Source: Myxococcus sp. RHSTA-1-4 (GTDB lineage: Bacteria > Myxococcota > Myxococcia > Myxococcales > Myxococcaceae). Taken from it: 64,000 nt of DNA. The position numbers were made by a program, and so were the translations under genes. Below, one piece after another: positions 48,437-58,221 of this stretch. The notes beneath the pieces were generated by a model. The model saw only the letters and a list, made by a program, of their open reading frames with translations, searched no databases and was not told the DNA's origin. The stretch lies in contig NZ_JAIQDG010000002.1 of the NCBI RefSeq assembly GCF_020037125.1, positions 496,001 through 560,000 on the forward strand, read 5' to 3'. The stretch's first letter is position 1; each line of letters starts with the position of its first letter.

Positions 48437-48802
48437 ATGGGGGGCACGCGGCGCGGGCTGTGGCTCGGCGTCGCGTTGGCCCTACTCGCAGGTCTGGGGG
48501 TGTATCTGGTGTCCACGTCACAGAAGGGCGCCTTCGACGCGGAGCAGTGGAAGGCGCAGCGGGGCAGCACCGCGCGCCAGAATCCGCGCGTGGGCATGGT
48601 GGTGGAGCTGCAGGAGAAGCACCTCCGCAAGGGCATGAGCCGAGAGGAGGTTCAGAAGCTGCTCGGCGAGCCCGACCAGCGGCGGAACACCAGCGAGGTG
48701 TACGAGCTGGGCGCGTCTCCCTTCGGCCCCTCCTACGAGTACTTCGTCATCGACTACGACGGCGCCGGCAAGGTGACGCAGTTCCGTGTCACCCGGAGCT
48801 GA
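48437..48802 (+). CDS. Membrane-anchored BamE/SmpA-like small protein
   Basis: The 121-residue protein has an N-terminal membrane segment (LWLGVALALLAGLGVYLV), then LRKGMSREEVQKLLGEPDQR, the SmpA/OmlA turn-helix, and a short beta region. It is anchored in the inner membrane and faces the periplasm. ATG 48437 has GGAG upstream; the ATG at 48416 has no site. It begins 24 bp after the toxin-like gene and may be its partner, but no immunity relation is shown. Confidence 0.55.
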   Translation: MGGTRRGLWLGVALALLAGLGVYLVSTSQKGAFDAEQWKAQRGSTARQNPRVGMVVELQEKHLRKGMSREEVQKLLGEPDQRRNTSEVYELGASPFGPSYEYFVIDYDGAGKVTQFRVTRS

Positions 48803-48857
48803 GGCGGCGTAGACTCGCTCCCCGCTCTCCTCGGGAGGGCAGGGGAGGAGTCGACGC

Positions 48858-49793
48858 ATGCCGACGCGCGAGGAACGCATCTCGGGTGGGGTGTACGGAC
48901 TGCTGGTGGGGGATGCGCTCGGTGTGCCGTACGAGTTCCACTCCCCCGCGGAGATTCCCGCGCCCGAGGCCATCGACTTCGAGCCTCCCGCCGGCTTCGA
49001 CCGCGCGCATGGCGGAGTCCCGCCGGGCACCTGGTCCGACGACGGGGCCCATGCGCTGTGCCTGCTGGACTCGCTGCTCTACAACGGCCGGCTGGACGTG
49101 GAGGACCTCGGGCGCCGGCTGGTGAACTGGTACGAGTGGGGCTACCTCGCCGTGGACGGCAAGGTGTTCGACGTGGGCATCCAGACGCGCACGGCCCTGG
49201 CGAACGTCCGCGCCGGTGCGCCCGCGCTCATGGCGGGGCCCAGGGGCGAGCGCGACAACGGCAACGGCTCGCTGATGCGCGTGCTGCCGCTGGCCCTCTG
49301 GCACCACGGCGACGACGCGAAGCTGGCCTCGGATGCGATGGCGCAGTCGCGGGTGACGCACGGGCACATGCGCTCGCAGGTGTGCTGCGCGGTGTACTGC
49401 CTGTGGGCCCGGCGCATCCTGGAAGGCGCCTCGGACCCGTGGGCGGACGCGCTGGCCACGTTCAGGGATTTGTACGTGGAGGGCTTCGAGGCCCGCACCG
49501 AGCTGGACACGCACATCGCGCGGCCGGACGCGGAGGACACGCCGGGGACGGGCTCGGGCTACGTGGTGGACTGCCTGCGCTCGGCGCGGCATTGCGTGGA
49601 GGCGGGCCGCGACTTCGAGGGCGTGGTGAAGGCCGCCGTGAGGCTGGGACGTGACACGGACACCACGGCGGCGGTGGCCGGTGGCATCGCCGGGCTCATG
49701 TACGGCGTGCAGGGCATTCCCGCGCGGTGGCGCTCCGCGCTGCGCGGGCAGGAGCTGCTGAAGCCGCTGCTCGACAAGCTGCTGTCGCGCTGA
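48858..49793 (+). CDS. ADP-ribosylglycohydrolase family protein
   Basis: The 311-residue all-helical protein has GLLVGDALGVPYEF, GTWSDDGAHALCLL (metal Asp61 and Asp62) and GRDTDTTAAVAGGIAG at the C-terminal metal site: the DraG/ARH fold with a binuclear Mg site. It removes ADP-ribose from proteins or hydrolyses ADP-ribosyl compounds. No ADP-ribosyltransferase is nearby. GGAGGAG precedes the ATG. Confidence 0.9.
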   Translation: MPTREERISGGVYGLLVGDALGVPYEFHSPAEIPAPEAIDFEPPAGFDRAHGGVPPGTWSDDGAHALCLLDSLLYNGRLDVEDLGRRLVNWYEWGYLAVDGKVFDVGIQTRTALANVRAGAPALMAGPRGERDNGNGSLMRVLPLALWHHGDDAKLASDAMAQSRVTHGHMRSQVCCAVYCLWARRILEGASDPWADALATFRDLYVEGFEARTELDTHIARPDAEDTPGTGSGYVVDCLRSARHCVEAGRDFEGVVKAAVRLGRDTDTTAAVAGGIAGLMYGVQGIPARWRSALRGQELLKPLLDKLLSR

Positions 49794-49865
49794 GCGTTCC
49801 CTCGGCGGCCCACATTGCCCACGCCCGTTCAGCGGGAAGCGAAGCGGGCGGGGCGCGGGGGCGGC

Positions 49866-50288
49866 TCAGGCCTGGAACGCTTCCCGTACGCCCTCGCGGC
49901 GCAGGGTGAACAGCATCCAGATGGCCACCGGCACGCCGATGACGCAGCCAGGGGACAGGATGTACAGCGCGGTGATTCCGCCCACCGTGGCCAGGCCGTA
50001 GCCCTTGAGGTTCAGCGCGTTCAGCGCGCCCCACGCGGACAGCACGCCGCAGATGACGCCCACCACGAGCATCAGCGTCAGCGTCAGGCTCAGCTCCAGC
50101 GGAGCGGGCGTGGCGCCGGCGGGGACGAAGGGGGACGTCACCTTCATCGCGGCCAGCACGAAGCCGGCCACGTTGTAGATGATGTTCAGCACGCCCACGC
50201 ACAGCAGGAAGAACGCTGGCGGCCGGATGATGTTCAGGACCTTGTTGCGCGGGTCGTTCGGGGGAAGCTGGATTCCAGGACCACTCAT
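49866..50288 (-). CDS. Small integral membrane protein coupled to metF
   Basis: The 140-residue protein has four predicted membrane helices (about 22-50, 65-90, 92-110, 112-130) and short loops. It resembles small DUF4064/DUF4190-like membrane proteins, but I do not recognise the family for certain. Its start overlaps the metF stop (ATGA), so it is translated from the metF message. Function unknown. Confidence 0.6.
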   Translation of the reverse strand: MSGPGIQLPPNDPRNKVLNIIRPPAFFLLCVGVLNIIYNVAGFVLAAMKVTSPFVPAGATPAPLELSLTLTLMLVVGVICGVLSAWGALNALNLKGYGLATVGGITALYILSPGCVIGVPVAIWMLFTLRREGVREAFQA

Positions 50289-51157
50289 GAACGGGCTCTC
50301 AGGGCGCTCACGATCATCCGCGTCGCCGGGGACTTGTTGAGCGTGTAGAAGTGGATGCCGGGCACGCCGCGCGACAGCAGCTCCATGCACTGCACCGTCG
50401 CGTGCGCCACGCCGAGCTGCACCAGCGCTTCCGGCTGGTCCTTCACCCGCTCGAGCTGCAGCGCCAGCCGCATGGGCACGGTGGCTCCGCACATCCGCGT
50501 GAAGCGCTGGAGCTGCTCGTAGTTGGTGATGGGCATGATGCCGGGGACGATGGGGACGTTGATGCCCGCGCGACGGGCCCGCTCCACGAAGTCGAAGAAG
50601 AAGGCGTTGTCGAAGAAGAGCTGCGACACCACGAAGTCCAGCCCCGCGTCCACCTTCTCCTTCAGATGACGCAGGTCGTCGTCGCGGGACGCGGTCTCCA
50701 CGTGGCCCTCCGGATAACACGCGCCCCCGATGCTGAAGTTGAAATCCTCTTCTCGGATGAATCGCACCAGCTCTGACGCGTAGCGAAATCCGCCCGGCGC
50801 CGGGACGAACTCCTTCTGGCCCTGGGGCGGGTCACCGCGCAGCGCCAGCACGTTCTCCAGCTTCGCGTCCGCCAGCCGCTGGAGCAGCTCGCGCAGCTCC
50901 TCCCGGGTGTGGCCCACGCACGTCAGGTGCGCCATGGCCTCGATGCCCGTCTCCTTCTTGATGCGGGTGACCAGCTCCACCGTCCTGTCGCGCGTGCTGC
51001 CGCCGGCCCCGTACGTCACCGACACGAAGCCCGGCTGCAAGGGGGCCAGCTCCTCCAGCGTCTTGAGGAGGTTGGCCACGCCCTCGTCCGTCTTCGGCGG
51101 GAAGAACTCGAAGGAGAAGCACGGGTTGGATGGATTCAACCGATTACGAATCTTCAT
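50285..51157 (-). CDS. metF: 5,10-Methylenetetrahydrofolate reductase
   Basis: The 290-residue TIM-barrel flavoprotein has FSFEFFPPKTDEG, FVSVTYGAGGSTRDRT, HLTCVGHT, LALRGDPP and FVVSQLFFDNAFFFDFVER. MetF supplies 5-methyl-THF for methionine synthesis. The family N terminus fixes ATG 51157; the frame is open 58 codons upstream. It is divergent from gcvT, whose product supplies the methylene-THF that MetF reduces. A weak -10 (TACACT) lies at 51167-51172 on the minus strand. Confidence 0.94.
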   Translation of the reverse strand: MKIRNRLNPSNPCFSFEFFPPKTDEGVANLLKTLEELAPLQPGFVSVTYGAGGSTRDRTVELVTRIKKETGIEAMAHLTCVGHTREELRELLQRLADAKLENVLALRGDPPQGQKEFVPAPGGFRYASELVRFIREEDFNFSIGGACYPEGHVETASRDDDLRHLKEKVDAGLDFVVSQLFFDNAFFFDFVERARRAGINVPIVPGIMPITNYEQLQRFTRMCGATVPMRLALQLERVKDQPEALVQLGVAHATVQCMELLSRGVPGIHFYTLNKSPATRMIVSALRARS

Positions 51158-51189
51158 GTCGCACCCAGTGTAGACGGTCCCCGCCGGTC

Positions 51190-51217
51190 TTGATCGGCGA
51201 AGTCTCGCGGCTATAGT
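51190..51217 (+). promoter_or_regulatory. Promoter of gcvT-gcvH-gcvP
   Basis: TTGATC (51190-51195), 16-bp spacer, TATAGT (51212-51217). The leader would be about 30 nt, too short for a glycine riboswitch. Confidence 0.6.
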
Positions 51218-51254
51218 CCGCGCCGTTTTCCACACCCCCCTCCAGGAGAGAGTG

Positions 51255-52337
51255 ATGGTCCGGCGTACGCCCCTCAACGAGGCCCACCGCAAGTTGGGCG
51301 CTCGGATGGTTGACTTCGCGGGTTGGGACATGCCGGTTCAGTACTCGTCCGTCATCGGCGAGCACGAGACGGTGCGCACGGCGGTCGGCCTGTTCGACGT
51401 GTCCCACATGGGCGAAGTGGAGTTCAACGGCCCCGGCGCCCTGGAGACGGTCAACGCCCTCATCTCCAACGACCTCACCCGCATCTCGGACGGGCAGGCG
51501 GTCTACGCGGGCCTGCTCAACGAGCAGGGCACCTTCGTGGACGACATCGTCGCCTACCGCTTCAGCCCCGAGCGCATCTTCATCTGCGTCAACGCCAGCA
51601 ACCGCGAGAAGGACTTCGCGTGGATGAAGGAGCACGCGAAGGGCGTGAAGCCCGTGGACCGCGGTGACGAGTTCGCGCAGATCGCCGTGCAGGGCCCCAA
51701 GGCGGCCGGGCTCGTCCAGCGCCTGACGAAGGCGGACCTCTCCAAGGTGGGCACCTACCGCTTCACCGAGGGCGAGGTGGCGGGCGTCAAGAGCATCATC
51801 TCCCGCACCGGCTACACCGGCGAGGACGGCTTCGAGCTGTACTGCCCGCCCGGCGGCGCGGTGAAGCTCTGGGACGCGCTGCTCACCGAGGGGCAGCAGG
51901 ACGGCGTGAAGCCGTGCGGCCTGGGCGCGCGTGACAGCCTCCGGACGGAGATGAAGTACGCGCTCTACGGCAACGACATCGACGACAAGCATACGGCCCT
52001 TGAGGCCGGGCTCGGCTGGATTGTGAAGCTCGACAAGCCGGCGTTCATCGGCAAGGACGCCCTGGTGGCGCAGAAGGCGGCGGGCGTGAAGCGCAAGCTG
52101 GTGGGCTTCGAGCTGACCGGCAGCGGCATCCCCCGCCACGGCTACGCCATCCTCAAGGACGGCAAGCCGGTGGGCGAGGTGACGAGCGGCACCATGGGCC
52201 CGTCCGTGAAGAAGCCCATCGGCATCGGCTATGTGCCCACCGAGCTTTCCGCCGAAGGCTCCACCTTCGACGTGGACATCCGCGGCCGCGCCGTGCCCGC
52301 CGTGGTGGTGAAGACGCCGTTCTACAAGAAGCCCTGA
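51255..52337 (+). CDS. gcvT: Glycine cleavage system T protein (aminomethyltransferase)
   Basis: The 360-residue protein has DFAGWDMPVQYSSVIGEHETVR, FDVSHMGEVEFNG, SRTGYTGEDGFELY and LGARDSLRTEMKYALYGND, all GcvT hallmarks. It transfers the methylene group of the lipoyl-bound aminomethyl to THF and releases ammonia. ATG 51255 follows AGGAGAG; an overlapping GTG at 51252 is less likely. First gene of a compact gcvTHP operon. Confidence 0.96.
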   Translation: MVRRTPLNEAHRKLGARMVDFAGWDMPVQYSSVIGEHETVRTAVGLFDVSHMGEVEFNGPGALETVNALISNDLTRISDGQAVYAGLLNEQGTFVDDIVAYRFSPERIFICVNASNREKDFAWMKEHAKGVKPVDRGDEFAQIAVQGPKAAGLVQRLTKADLSKVGTYRFTEGEVAGVKSIISRTGYTGEDGFELYCPPGGAVKLWDALLTEGQQDGVKPCGLGARDSLRTEMKYALYGNDIDDKHTALEAGLGWIVKLDKPAFIGKDALVAQKAAGVKRKLVGFELTGSGIPRHGYAILKDGKPVGEVTSGTMGPSVKKPIGIGYVPTELSAEGSTFDVDIRGRAVPAVVVKTPFYKKP

Positions 52338-52378
52338 AGCACCCAGCCCCCTTCGCAGCCCTTCCGAGGAGCAACGAC

Positions 52379-52768
52379 ATGGCCGAGACGATTCCTGGCG
52401 ACCTGAAGTACACCAAGGAGCACGAGTGGGCCCGCGCCCAGGGCAAGGTGGTGGTGGTGGGCGTCACGCACCACGCCCAGGAGGCGCTCGGCGACGTGGT
52501 GTACGTGGAGCTGCCGAAGGTGGGGAGCACCGTCACCGAGGGCAAGCAGTTCGGCGTCATCGAGTCCACCAAGGCGGTGTCCGAGCTGTACTCGCCGCTG
52601 TCGGGCACGGTGGTGAAGGTGAACGAGGCCCTGGCGGACAACCCCTCCACCGTCAACACGGACCCCTACGGGGCGGGGTGGATCATCGAGGTCGAGCCGT
52701 CGGACCCCAAGCAGGTGGACGCGCTCATGGACGCCACCGCGTACGCCAACCTGCTGAAGAACGCGTAG
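52379..52768 (+). CDS. gcvH: Glycine cleavage system H protein
   Basis: The 129-residue carrier has the lipoylation Lys in VIESTKAVSELYSPLSG, and VGVTHHAQEALGDVVYVELP before it. It shuttles the aminomethyl group between P, T and L proteins. GGAG precedes the ATG. The L protein is not in this operon. Confidence 0.97.
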   Translation: MAETIPGDLKYTKEHEWARAQGKVVVVGVTHHAQEALGDVVYVELPKVGSTVTEGKQFGVIESTKAVSELYSPLSGTVVKVNEALADNPSTVNTDPYGAGWIIEVEPSDPKQVDALMDATAYANLLKNA

Positions 52769-52840
52769 CACTGAACAGCCACTCGCCGGCTGTTAGTGAC
52801 GGTCCTTCGATTTCAAGCCTCGTACGCGAGCCCGACTGCC

Positions 52841-55747
52841 ATGCCCTTGAATTGGAACTACCAGGAGTCGTTCGCCGGCCGTCACATCGGTCCGGACGAG
52901 CACGAGCTGAAGCAGATGCTGTCCGCGCTGGGCGTCACCTCGCTCGATGCGTTCATCGAGCAGGCCGTCCCGCCGGCCATCCGCTCCAAGGAGCCGCTGA
53001 AGCTCGGCCCTCCGCGCGGTGAGCACGAGCTGCTCGCGCAGCTCGAGGCCATCGCCGCGAAGAACCAGGTGTTCCGGTCCTTCATCGGGATGGGCTACCA
53101 CGACACCCACGTCCCGAACGTCATCCTCCGCAACATCTTCCAGAACCCGGGCTGGTACACCCAGTACACGCCCTACCAGGCGGAGATTTCGCAGGGGCGT
53201 CTGGAGGCGCTGCTCAACTTCCAGACCCTCATCATGGACCTGACGGGGCTGGAGGTGGCCAACGCCTCGCTGCTGGACGAGGGCACCGCGGCCGCCGAGG
53301 CCATGGCCATGGCCCTGCACCAGAAGGGCGACGGCGCCGGTGGCGCCTTCTTCGTCTCCGATACCTGCCACCCGCAGACGGTGGACGTGGTGCGCACCCG
53401 CGCCGCGCCGCTGGGCGTGGAGGTGGTCGTCGGTGACCACCGCACGGTGGACCTGGGCTCGAAGAAGTTCGTGGGCGCGCTGGTGCAGTACCCGGCCACG
53501 GACGGAGTGGTGCATGACTACCGCGCCTTCGCGGACAAGGTGCACGCGGCGGGCGGCCTGTTCGTCGTCGCGGCGGACCTGCTGAGCCTCACGCTGCTCA
53601 CCCCGCCGGGCGAGTTCGGCGCGGACGTGGCGGTGGGCAGCGCCCAGCGCTTCGGCGTCCCCATGGGCTACGGCGGTCCGCACGCCGCCTACTTCGCCAC
53701 GAAGAACGCGTACACCCGCGTCATGCCGGGCCGCATCATCGGCGTGTCCGAGGACGCGCAGGGCCGCCGCGCGCTGCGCATGGCCCTGCAGACGCGCGAG
53801 CAGCACATCCGCCGCGAGAAGGCGACGAGCAACATCTGCACCGCGCAGGTGCTGCTGGCCATCATGGCCGGCATGTACGCCGTCTATCACGGGCCCAAGG
53901 GGCTGAAGTCCATCGCCGAGCGCGTGCACGGCCTCACCGTGGTGCTGGCGCGCGGCCTGGCGAAGCTGGGCCTCAAGCCGAAGCACGAGCAGTACTTCGA
54001 CACGCTGCGCGTGGAGCTGACGCCGCCGCAGGTGCGCGCGGTGCTCGCGGCCGCCGAGGCGGCGCGGATGAACTTCCGCCGCATCGACGAGAAGACGGTG
54101 GGCGTGTCCCTGGACGAGACGACGCGGCCCGCGGACGTGGAGGCCATCCTCGCGGCCTTCGCCACCGGCGCCGGCAAGTCCGCCGCCCCCTCGCTGGAGG
54201 AGGCGGGCGCCAGCGTGGAGACGCCGGTGGCGCCGGAGCTGCGCCGCACCAGCGCGTACCTCACGCACTCCGTCTTCAACAGCTACCACTCCGAGGCGGA
54301 GATGCTGCGCTACATCAAGCGGCTCGAGGCGAAGGACCTGTCCCTCACGCACTCGATGATTCCGCTGGGCAGCTGCACCATGAAGCTCAACGCCACCGCG
54401 GAGATGATTCCGGTGACGTGGCCCCAGTTCGGCAAGCTGCACCCCTTTGCCCCCACCTCGCAGGCGGCCGGCTACAAGGTCATCTTCGAGCAGCTCGAGC
54501 AGATGCTCACGCAGGTGACGGGCTTCGCCGGGTGCTCGCTGCAGCCCAACGCGGGCAGCCAGGGTGAGTACGCGGGCCTGCTCGTGATTCGCGCGTACCA
54601 CCAGAGCCGGGGCCAGGGGCACCGCGACGTGTGCCTGATTCCGTCCTCCGCGCACGGCACCAACCCCGCGTCCGCGGTGATGGCCGGCTACAAGGTCGTC
54701 GTCACCAGGTGCGACGAGGACGGCAACATCGACCTCGGGGACCTGCGCGCCAAGGCGGACGAGCACAAGGACAGGCTCGCGGCGCTGATGGTGACCTACC
54801 CGTCCACGCACGGCGTGTTCGAGGAGGAGATCAAGGAGATCTGCTCCATCATCCACGAGCGCGGCGGCCAGGTGTACATGGACGGCGCCAACCTGAATGC
54901 CCAGGTGGGGCTCACCTCGCCGGGCTCCATCGGCGCGGACGTCTGCCACATCAACCTGCACAAGACGTTCTGCATCCCGCACGGCGGCGGCGGCCCGGGC
55001 ATGGGCCCCATCTGCGTGGCCAGCCACCTGGTGAAGTTCCTGCCGGGTCACCCCGTCATCAAGACGGGCGGCTCGGAGGCCATCAGCGCCATCTCCGCCG
55101 CGCCGTGGGGCAGCGCCAGCATCCTGCTCATCTCGTGGATGTACATGACGATGATGGGCGGCGAGGGCCTCACCCAGGCCACGAAGCTGGCCATCCTCAA
55201 CGCCAACTACATCGCCGAGCGGCTCCAGCCGCACTACCCGGTGCTGTACCGCGGCAAGCGCGGCAAGGTGGCGCACGAGTGCATCGTCGACCTGCGCCCG
55301 CTGAAGAAGACGTCGGGCGTGGAGGTGGAGGACGTGGCCAAGCGGCTGATGGACTTCGGCTTCCACGCGCCCACCGTGTCCTTCCCCGTGTCGGGCACGC
55401 TGATGATCGAGCCGACGGAGAGCGAGTCCAAGGCGGAGCTGGACCGCTTCTGCGACGCGTTGATCGCCATCCGCCAGGAGATTCGCGACATCGAGGAGGG
55501 GCGCATGCCGAAGGACAACAACGTCCTGAAGAACGCCCCCCACACCTCGCGCGTCATCACCGCCCCGGAGTGGAACCGGCCCTACTCGCGCGAGCAGGCC
55601 GTCTTCCCCGCCGCCTGGGTGCGCGAGAACAAGTTCTGGCCGGCCGTGGGGCGCCTGAACAACGTGCTCGGTGACCGCAAGCTGGTGTGCTCCTGCCCGC
55701 CCGTCGAGGACTACATGACGCCGGACCCGAAGGCCGCGGTGGCCTGA
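52841..55747 (+). CDS. gcvP: Glycine cleavage system P protein (decarboxylating, single chain)
   Basis: The 968-residue protein starts [21 protein letters not shown]. It contains both GcvPA-like and GcvPB-like halves in one chain, with the PLP Lys708 in [17 protein letters not shown]. It decarboxylates glycine and loads the lipoyl arm of GcvH. The family N terminus and spacing favour ATG 52841; the frame runs 15 codons further upstream. Confidence 0.97.
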   Translation: MPLNWNYQESFAGRHIGPDEHELKQMLSALGVTSLDAFIEQAVPPAIRSKEPLKLGPPRGEHELLAQLEAIAAKNQVFRSFIGMGYHDTHVPNVILRNIFQNPGWYTQYTPYQAEISQGRLEALLNFQTLIMDLTGLEVANASLLDEGTAAAEAMAMALHQKGDGAGGAFFVSDTCHPQTVDVVRTRAAPLGVEVVVGDHRTVDLGSKKFVGALVQYPATDGVVHDYRAFADKVHAAGGLFVVAADLLSLTLLTPPGEFGADVAVGSAQRFGVPMGYGGPHAAYFATKNAYTRVMPGRIIGVSEDAQGRRALRMALQTREQHIRREKATSNICTAQVLLAIMAGMYAVYHGPKGLKSIAERVHGLTVVLARGLAKLGLKPKHEQYFDTLRVELTPPQVRAVLAAAEAARMNFRRIDEKTVGVSLDETTRPADVEAILAAFATGAGKSAAPSLEEAGASVETPVAPELRRTSAYLTHSVFNSYHSEAEMLRYIKRLEAKDLSLTHSMIPLGSCTMKLNATAEMIPVTWPQFGKLHPFAPTSQAAGYKVIFEQLEQMLTQVTGFAGCSLQPNAGSQGEYAGLLVIRAYHQSRGQGHRDVCLIPSSAHGTNPASAVMAGYKVVVTRCDEDGNIDLGDLRAKADEHKDRLAALMVTYPSTHGVFEEEIKEICSIIHERGGQVYMDGANLNAQVGLTSPGSIGADVCHINLHKTFCIPHGGGGPGMGPICVASHLVKFLPGHPVIKTGGSEAISAISAAPWGSASILLISWMYMTMMGGEGLTQATKLAILNANYIAERLQPHYPVLYRGKRGKVAHECIVDLRPLKKTSGVEVEDVAKRLMDFGFHAPTVSFPVSGTLMIEPTESESKAELDRFCDALIAIRQEIRDIEEGRMPKDNNVLKNAPHTSRVITAPEWNRPYSREQAVFPAAWVRENKFWPAVGRLNNVLGDRKLVCSCPPVEDYMTPDPKAAVA

Positions 55748-55863
55748 CGCCTCCCGCGTCCTGAAGGGCCGTGAAGCACCCGGGGCCGTCTCCCTTCATC
55801 GGGAGGCGGCCCTCTGCTTTTCAGGGCGTCCGCCCCGTCTCTGTCTTGGGGGAGGGGAGGGGC

Positions 55864-56784
55864 TCAGGCGCGCCCGGTGCGGGAGGGCGCGCTGAGCTCC
55901 GGCTCCACGTGGACCACCACGTCCACCACCTGCGGGTAGGCGGCCTGGAGCGTGCGCTCCACCCGGTCCGCCAGCTCGTGGGCCTGCGCGGTGGTGAGGT
56001 TCGGGTCCACCTCGATCTTGAGGTCCACGTAGACGCTCTCCTCCATGCCGCGGCTGCGCACGTCGCGGCAGCTGCGCACGCCCGCGACTTCCATCGTCTG
56101 GCGGGCCACCTCCACCGGGTCCAACCGCGCCGTGTCCGAGAGGATGCCCACCGCCTGCCGGACGATGCCGTAGGCCACCCACGCCACGAACACCATCACC
56201 CCCAGCGCGATGAACCCGTCCGCGCGCGGGTAGCCCATCCACACCAGCAGCAGCGAGGCCAGCACGGCGAGCGTGACGTAGACGTCGGACATCGTGTGGC
56301 TGGCGTCCGCCAGCAGCAGGGCGCTCTTGTACTTGTTCCCGAAGTGCCGCTCCACGCGCGTCACCGCCACGTTCACCACGAGGGTGAAGGCCATCACCCC
56401 CGCCATCGTCAGCGTCACCTGCGGGTGCTTGTCGTGCAGCACGGAGTCCATCGCCATGCGCCCCAGCTCCAGCATGCCGATGCCAATCATCGCGCCGATG
56501 CCGAGCGACGCGAGCGCCTCGAACTTGCCGTGGCCGTAGGGGTGGTCCGCATCCGCGGGGCGCGACGCCACGCCCATGGCCACCAGCCCCAGCACGTTGG
56601 AGCCGCCGTCGATGAAGGAGTGCAGCCCGTCCGCTGTCACCGCCGCGGACTGGCTGACGAGCCCGAAGGCGAGCTTGGCGATGGCCACCACCCAGTTGGC
56701 CACCAGGATGGCGAAGAGGACGAGGCGGACCTTCCGGTTCCGGTGCTGGAGGTAGAGGCTGCGGTCGGCGGCGGACGTTTCCAC
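55864..56784 (-). CDS. Cation diffusion facilitator (CDF) family metal transporter
   Basis: The 306-residue protein has six membrane helices (about 20-210) and a cytosolic metal-binding domain (about 215-300). Metal-site residues are seen in TADGLHSFIDGGSNVLGL, PYGHGKFEALASLG and LLADASHTMSDVYVTLAVL. CDF proteins export Zn, Fe, Co or Mn by proton antiport. GTG 56784 is the most likely start; the longer frame upstream runs into the TonB-like gene. Metal unknown. Confidence 0.88.
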   Translation of the reverse strand: METSAADRSLYLQHRNRKVRLVLFAILVANWVVAIAKLAFGLVSQSAAVTADGLHSFIDGGSNVLGLVAMGVASRPADADHPYGHGKFEALASLGIGAMIGIGMLELGRMAMDSVLHDKHPQVTLTMAGVMAFTLVVNVAVTRVERHFGNKYKSALLLADASHTMSDVYVTLAVLASLLLVWMGYPRADGFIALGVMVFVAWVAYGIVRQAVGILSDTARLDPVEVARQTMEVAGVRSCRDVRSRGMEESVYVDLKIEVDPNLTTAQAHELADRVERTLQAAYPQVVDVVVHVEPELSAPSRTGRA

Positions 56785-56855
56785 GGCGCGCAGGGTAGTG
56801 GGAAGCTCGCCCGGCGGCGAGTGACTCGTATTGCGCTCTGCCCGGAACCGCGCGT

Positions 56856-58100
56856 TCAGTTCGGCTGGCGGAACAGCCGCATCCTCGGGCCGCCGCCCAT
56901 CTCCATGAAGAAGCCGAACTGGAACTTCACCTCCGCGTCCTGGGTCAGCAGGCCCGGCGGAGGGTTGGGGAAGGGCTGCGCGCGCTTGAAGGACGACACC
57001 GCCTCCAGGTCCAGGAAGTCCAGGCCGCTGCTCTTCTCCACCTGGATGTCCTTCACCTGGCCCTTCTCGTCGAGCGTCACCGCCAGCAGCGTGTACCGGT
57101 CCTTCCCCGAGTAGGTGGCGCCGGTGGGGTCCCTGCGGCGGAGCTGCTCGTTGGGGTTCCAGTGCATGCCCACGCTCTGCTTCACGCGGTTGAAGAAGCT
57201 GGCGTACTTCCACTCGCGCGTGTTGAGGAGGGTGGCGTCTCCCTCCTCCGCGTCCTGGAGGTGGTCATTGGGCGCCGCGCCCAGCACCTTGTCCATGACG
57301 GCGCGCGACGGCATCAGCGCGGCCATGCCCGGGGCCCCCGCGCGCCCGGTCGAGCCCGCCTCCTCGCCGCCCGTGCCCGGCTGGATGCGCAGGCGCTTCG
57401 AGTTGCCCGCCAGCTCGTCGCTCTCGTTCTGGTTGTTCACCGCCACGCCCGGGCCCCGCGTGTTGGGGTCCGTCTTCACGGCCACCTCGCTCTTGCGGCG
57501 GGCGTCGGGAATCTCGAAGGCGGGCTTCTGGCCGCCTTCCGACATGGGCTTCTCGTCGTTGCCCAGGCCGTTGTTGCCGGCGATGCGCGGGGCCTGCTGC
57601 GGCTGCGAGTCCGTGCCCGGCTGCTCCCGCGGGGCCGTCCGCTGCGGCATGGCGTTCTTGTAGAAGGGCGTCTGCTCCCGGGCGCGCGTCTCCTTCCGCA
57701 CCCGGTTGTTGCTCTCCGCGAGGTACTTCGCGTTCGGGTCCACCTCGTCATTGCCGGGGGCGACATCCACCACCTGGCCCTGGGGCTTGTCCTCGGGCTT
57801 CTTCTCTTCCTTCTTCTCCTGGACGCGGGAGCGCTCCGCCACCCGTGACTTGGAGTTGACGTCCGCCTTGCCCCGGTTCTTCGCCCATTGGTCCGCGGTG
57901 AGCGGCCGGACGGCCACGGCGGTGGGCCGGGTGGCGGGCTTGTGCTCCTTCCCCGGGCCCTGGAGGGAGCCGCTCAGGAGCAGCGCACCCACATAGACGA
58001 CGTGGACCAGCAGGGCGAGCGCCACCGCGGCGACGACGCGCCAGGGCGAGCCCTGCCGCCTGCGGCGGCGCCAGTCTGTTGGAGAAGAACCCGTGCTCAC
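56856..58100 (-). CDS. TonB-family energy-transducing protein
   Basis: The 414-residue protein has one N-terminal membrane anchor (VVAAVALALLVHVVYVGALLL), a long, charged Lys/Glu/Pro/Gln-rich periplasmic stretch (about 45-270), and a C-terminal TonB domain (about 300-400) with YTLLAVTLDEKGQVKDIQVEKSSGLDFLD. TonB proteins transmit ExbBD work to outer-membrane partners. No receptor, exbB or exbD is adjacent, but the 10.9-kb trio in this window could serve it. GTG start. Confidence 0.82.
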   Translation of the reverse strand: MSTGSSPTDWRRRRRQGSPWRVVAAVALALLVHVVYVGALLLSGSLQGPGKEHKPATRPTAVAVRPLTADQWAKNRGKADVNSKSRVAERSRVQEKKEEKKPEDKPQGQVVDVAPGNDEVDPNAKYLAESNNRVRKETRAREQTPFYKNAMPQRTAPREQPGTDSQPQQAPRIAGNNGLGNDEKPMSEGGQKPAFEIPDARRKSEVAVKTDPNTRGPGVAVNNQNESDELAGNSKRLRIQPGTGGEEAGSTGRAGAPGMAALMPSRAVMDKVLGAAPNDHLQDAEEGDATLLNTREWKYASFFNRVKQSVGMHWNPNEQLRRRDPTGATYSGKDRYTLLAVTLDEKGQVKDIQVEKSSGLDFLDLEAVSSFKRAQPFPNPPPGLLTQDAEVKFQFGFFMEMGGGPRMRLFRQPN

Positions 58101-58221
58101 GGCGCGATGATAAACCTCCAGGCCGGCTGACTAGTCCCGTCCCGTTCGCGGCAGAACAGGCGGGCAGGGGAGGAGATTCGCGAGACGTGCACTGGTTCGC
58201 ACGAGTAGCCCCCCTCCAGGC

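Noticed and set aside
51158..51254. Possible glycine riboswitch before gcvT
   Set aside because: A good promoter (TTGATC-16-TATAGT) leaves only about 30 nt of leader, and no tandem aptamer features are seen.
52793..55543. 916-codon minus-strand frame opposite gcvP
   Set aside because: gcvP is unambiguous on the plus strand; the antisense product has no family features.
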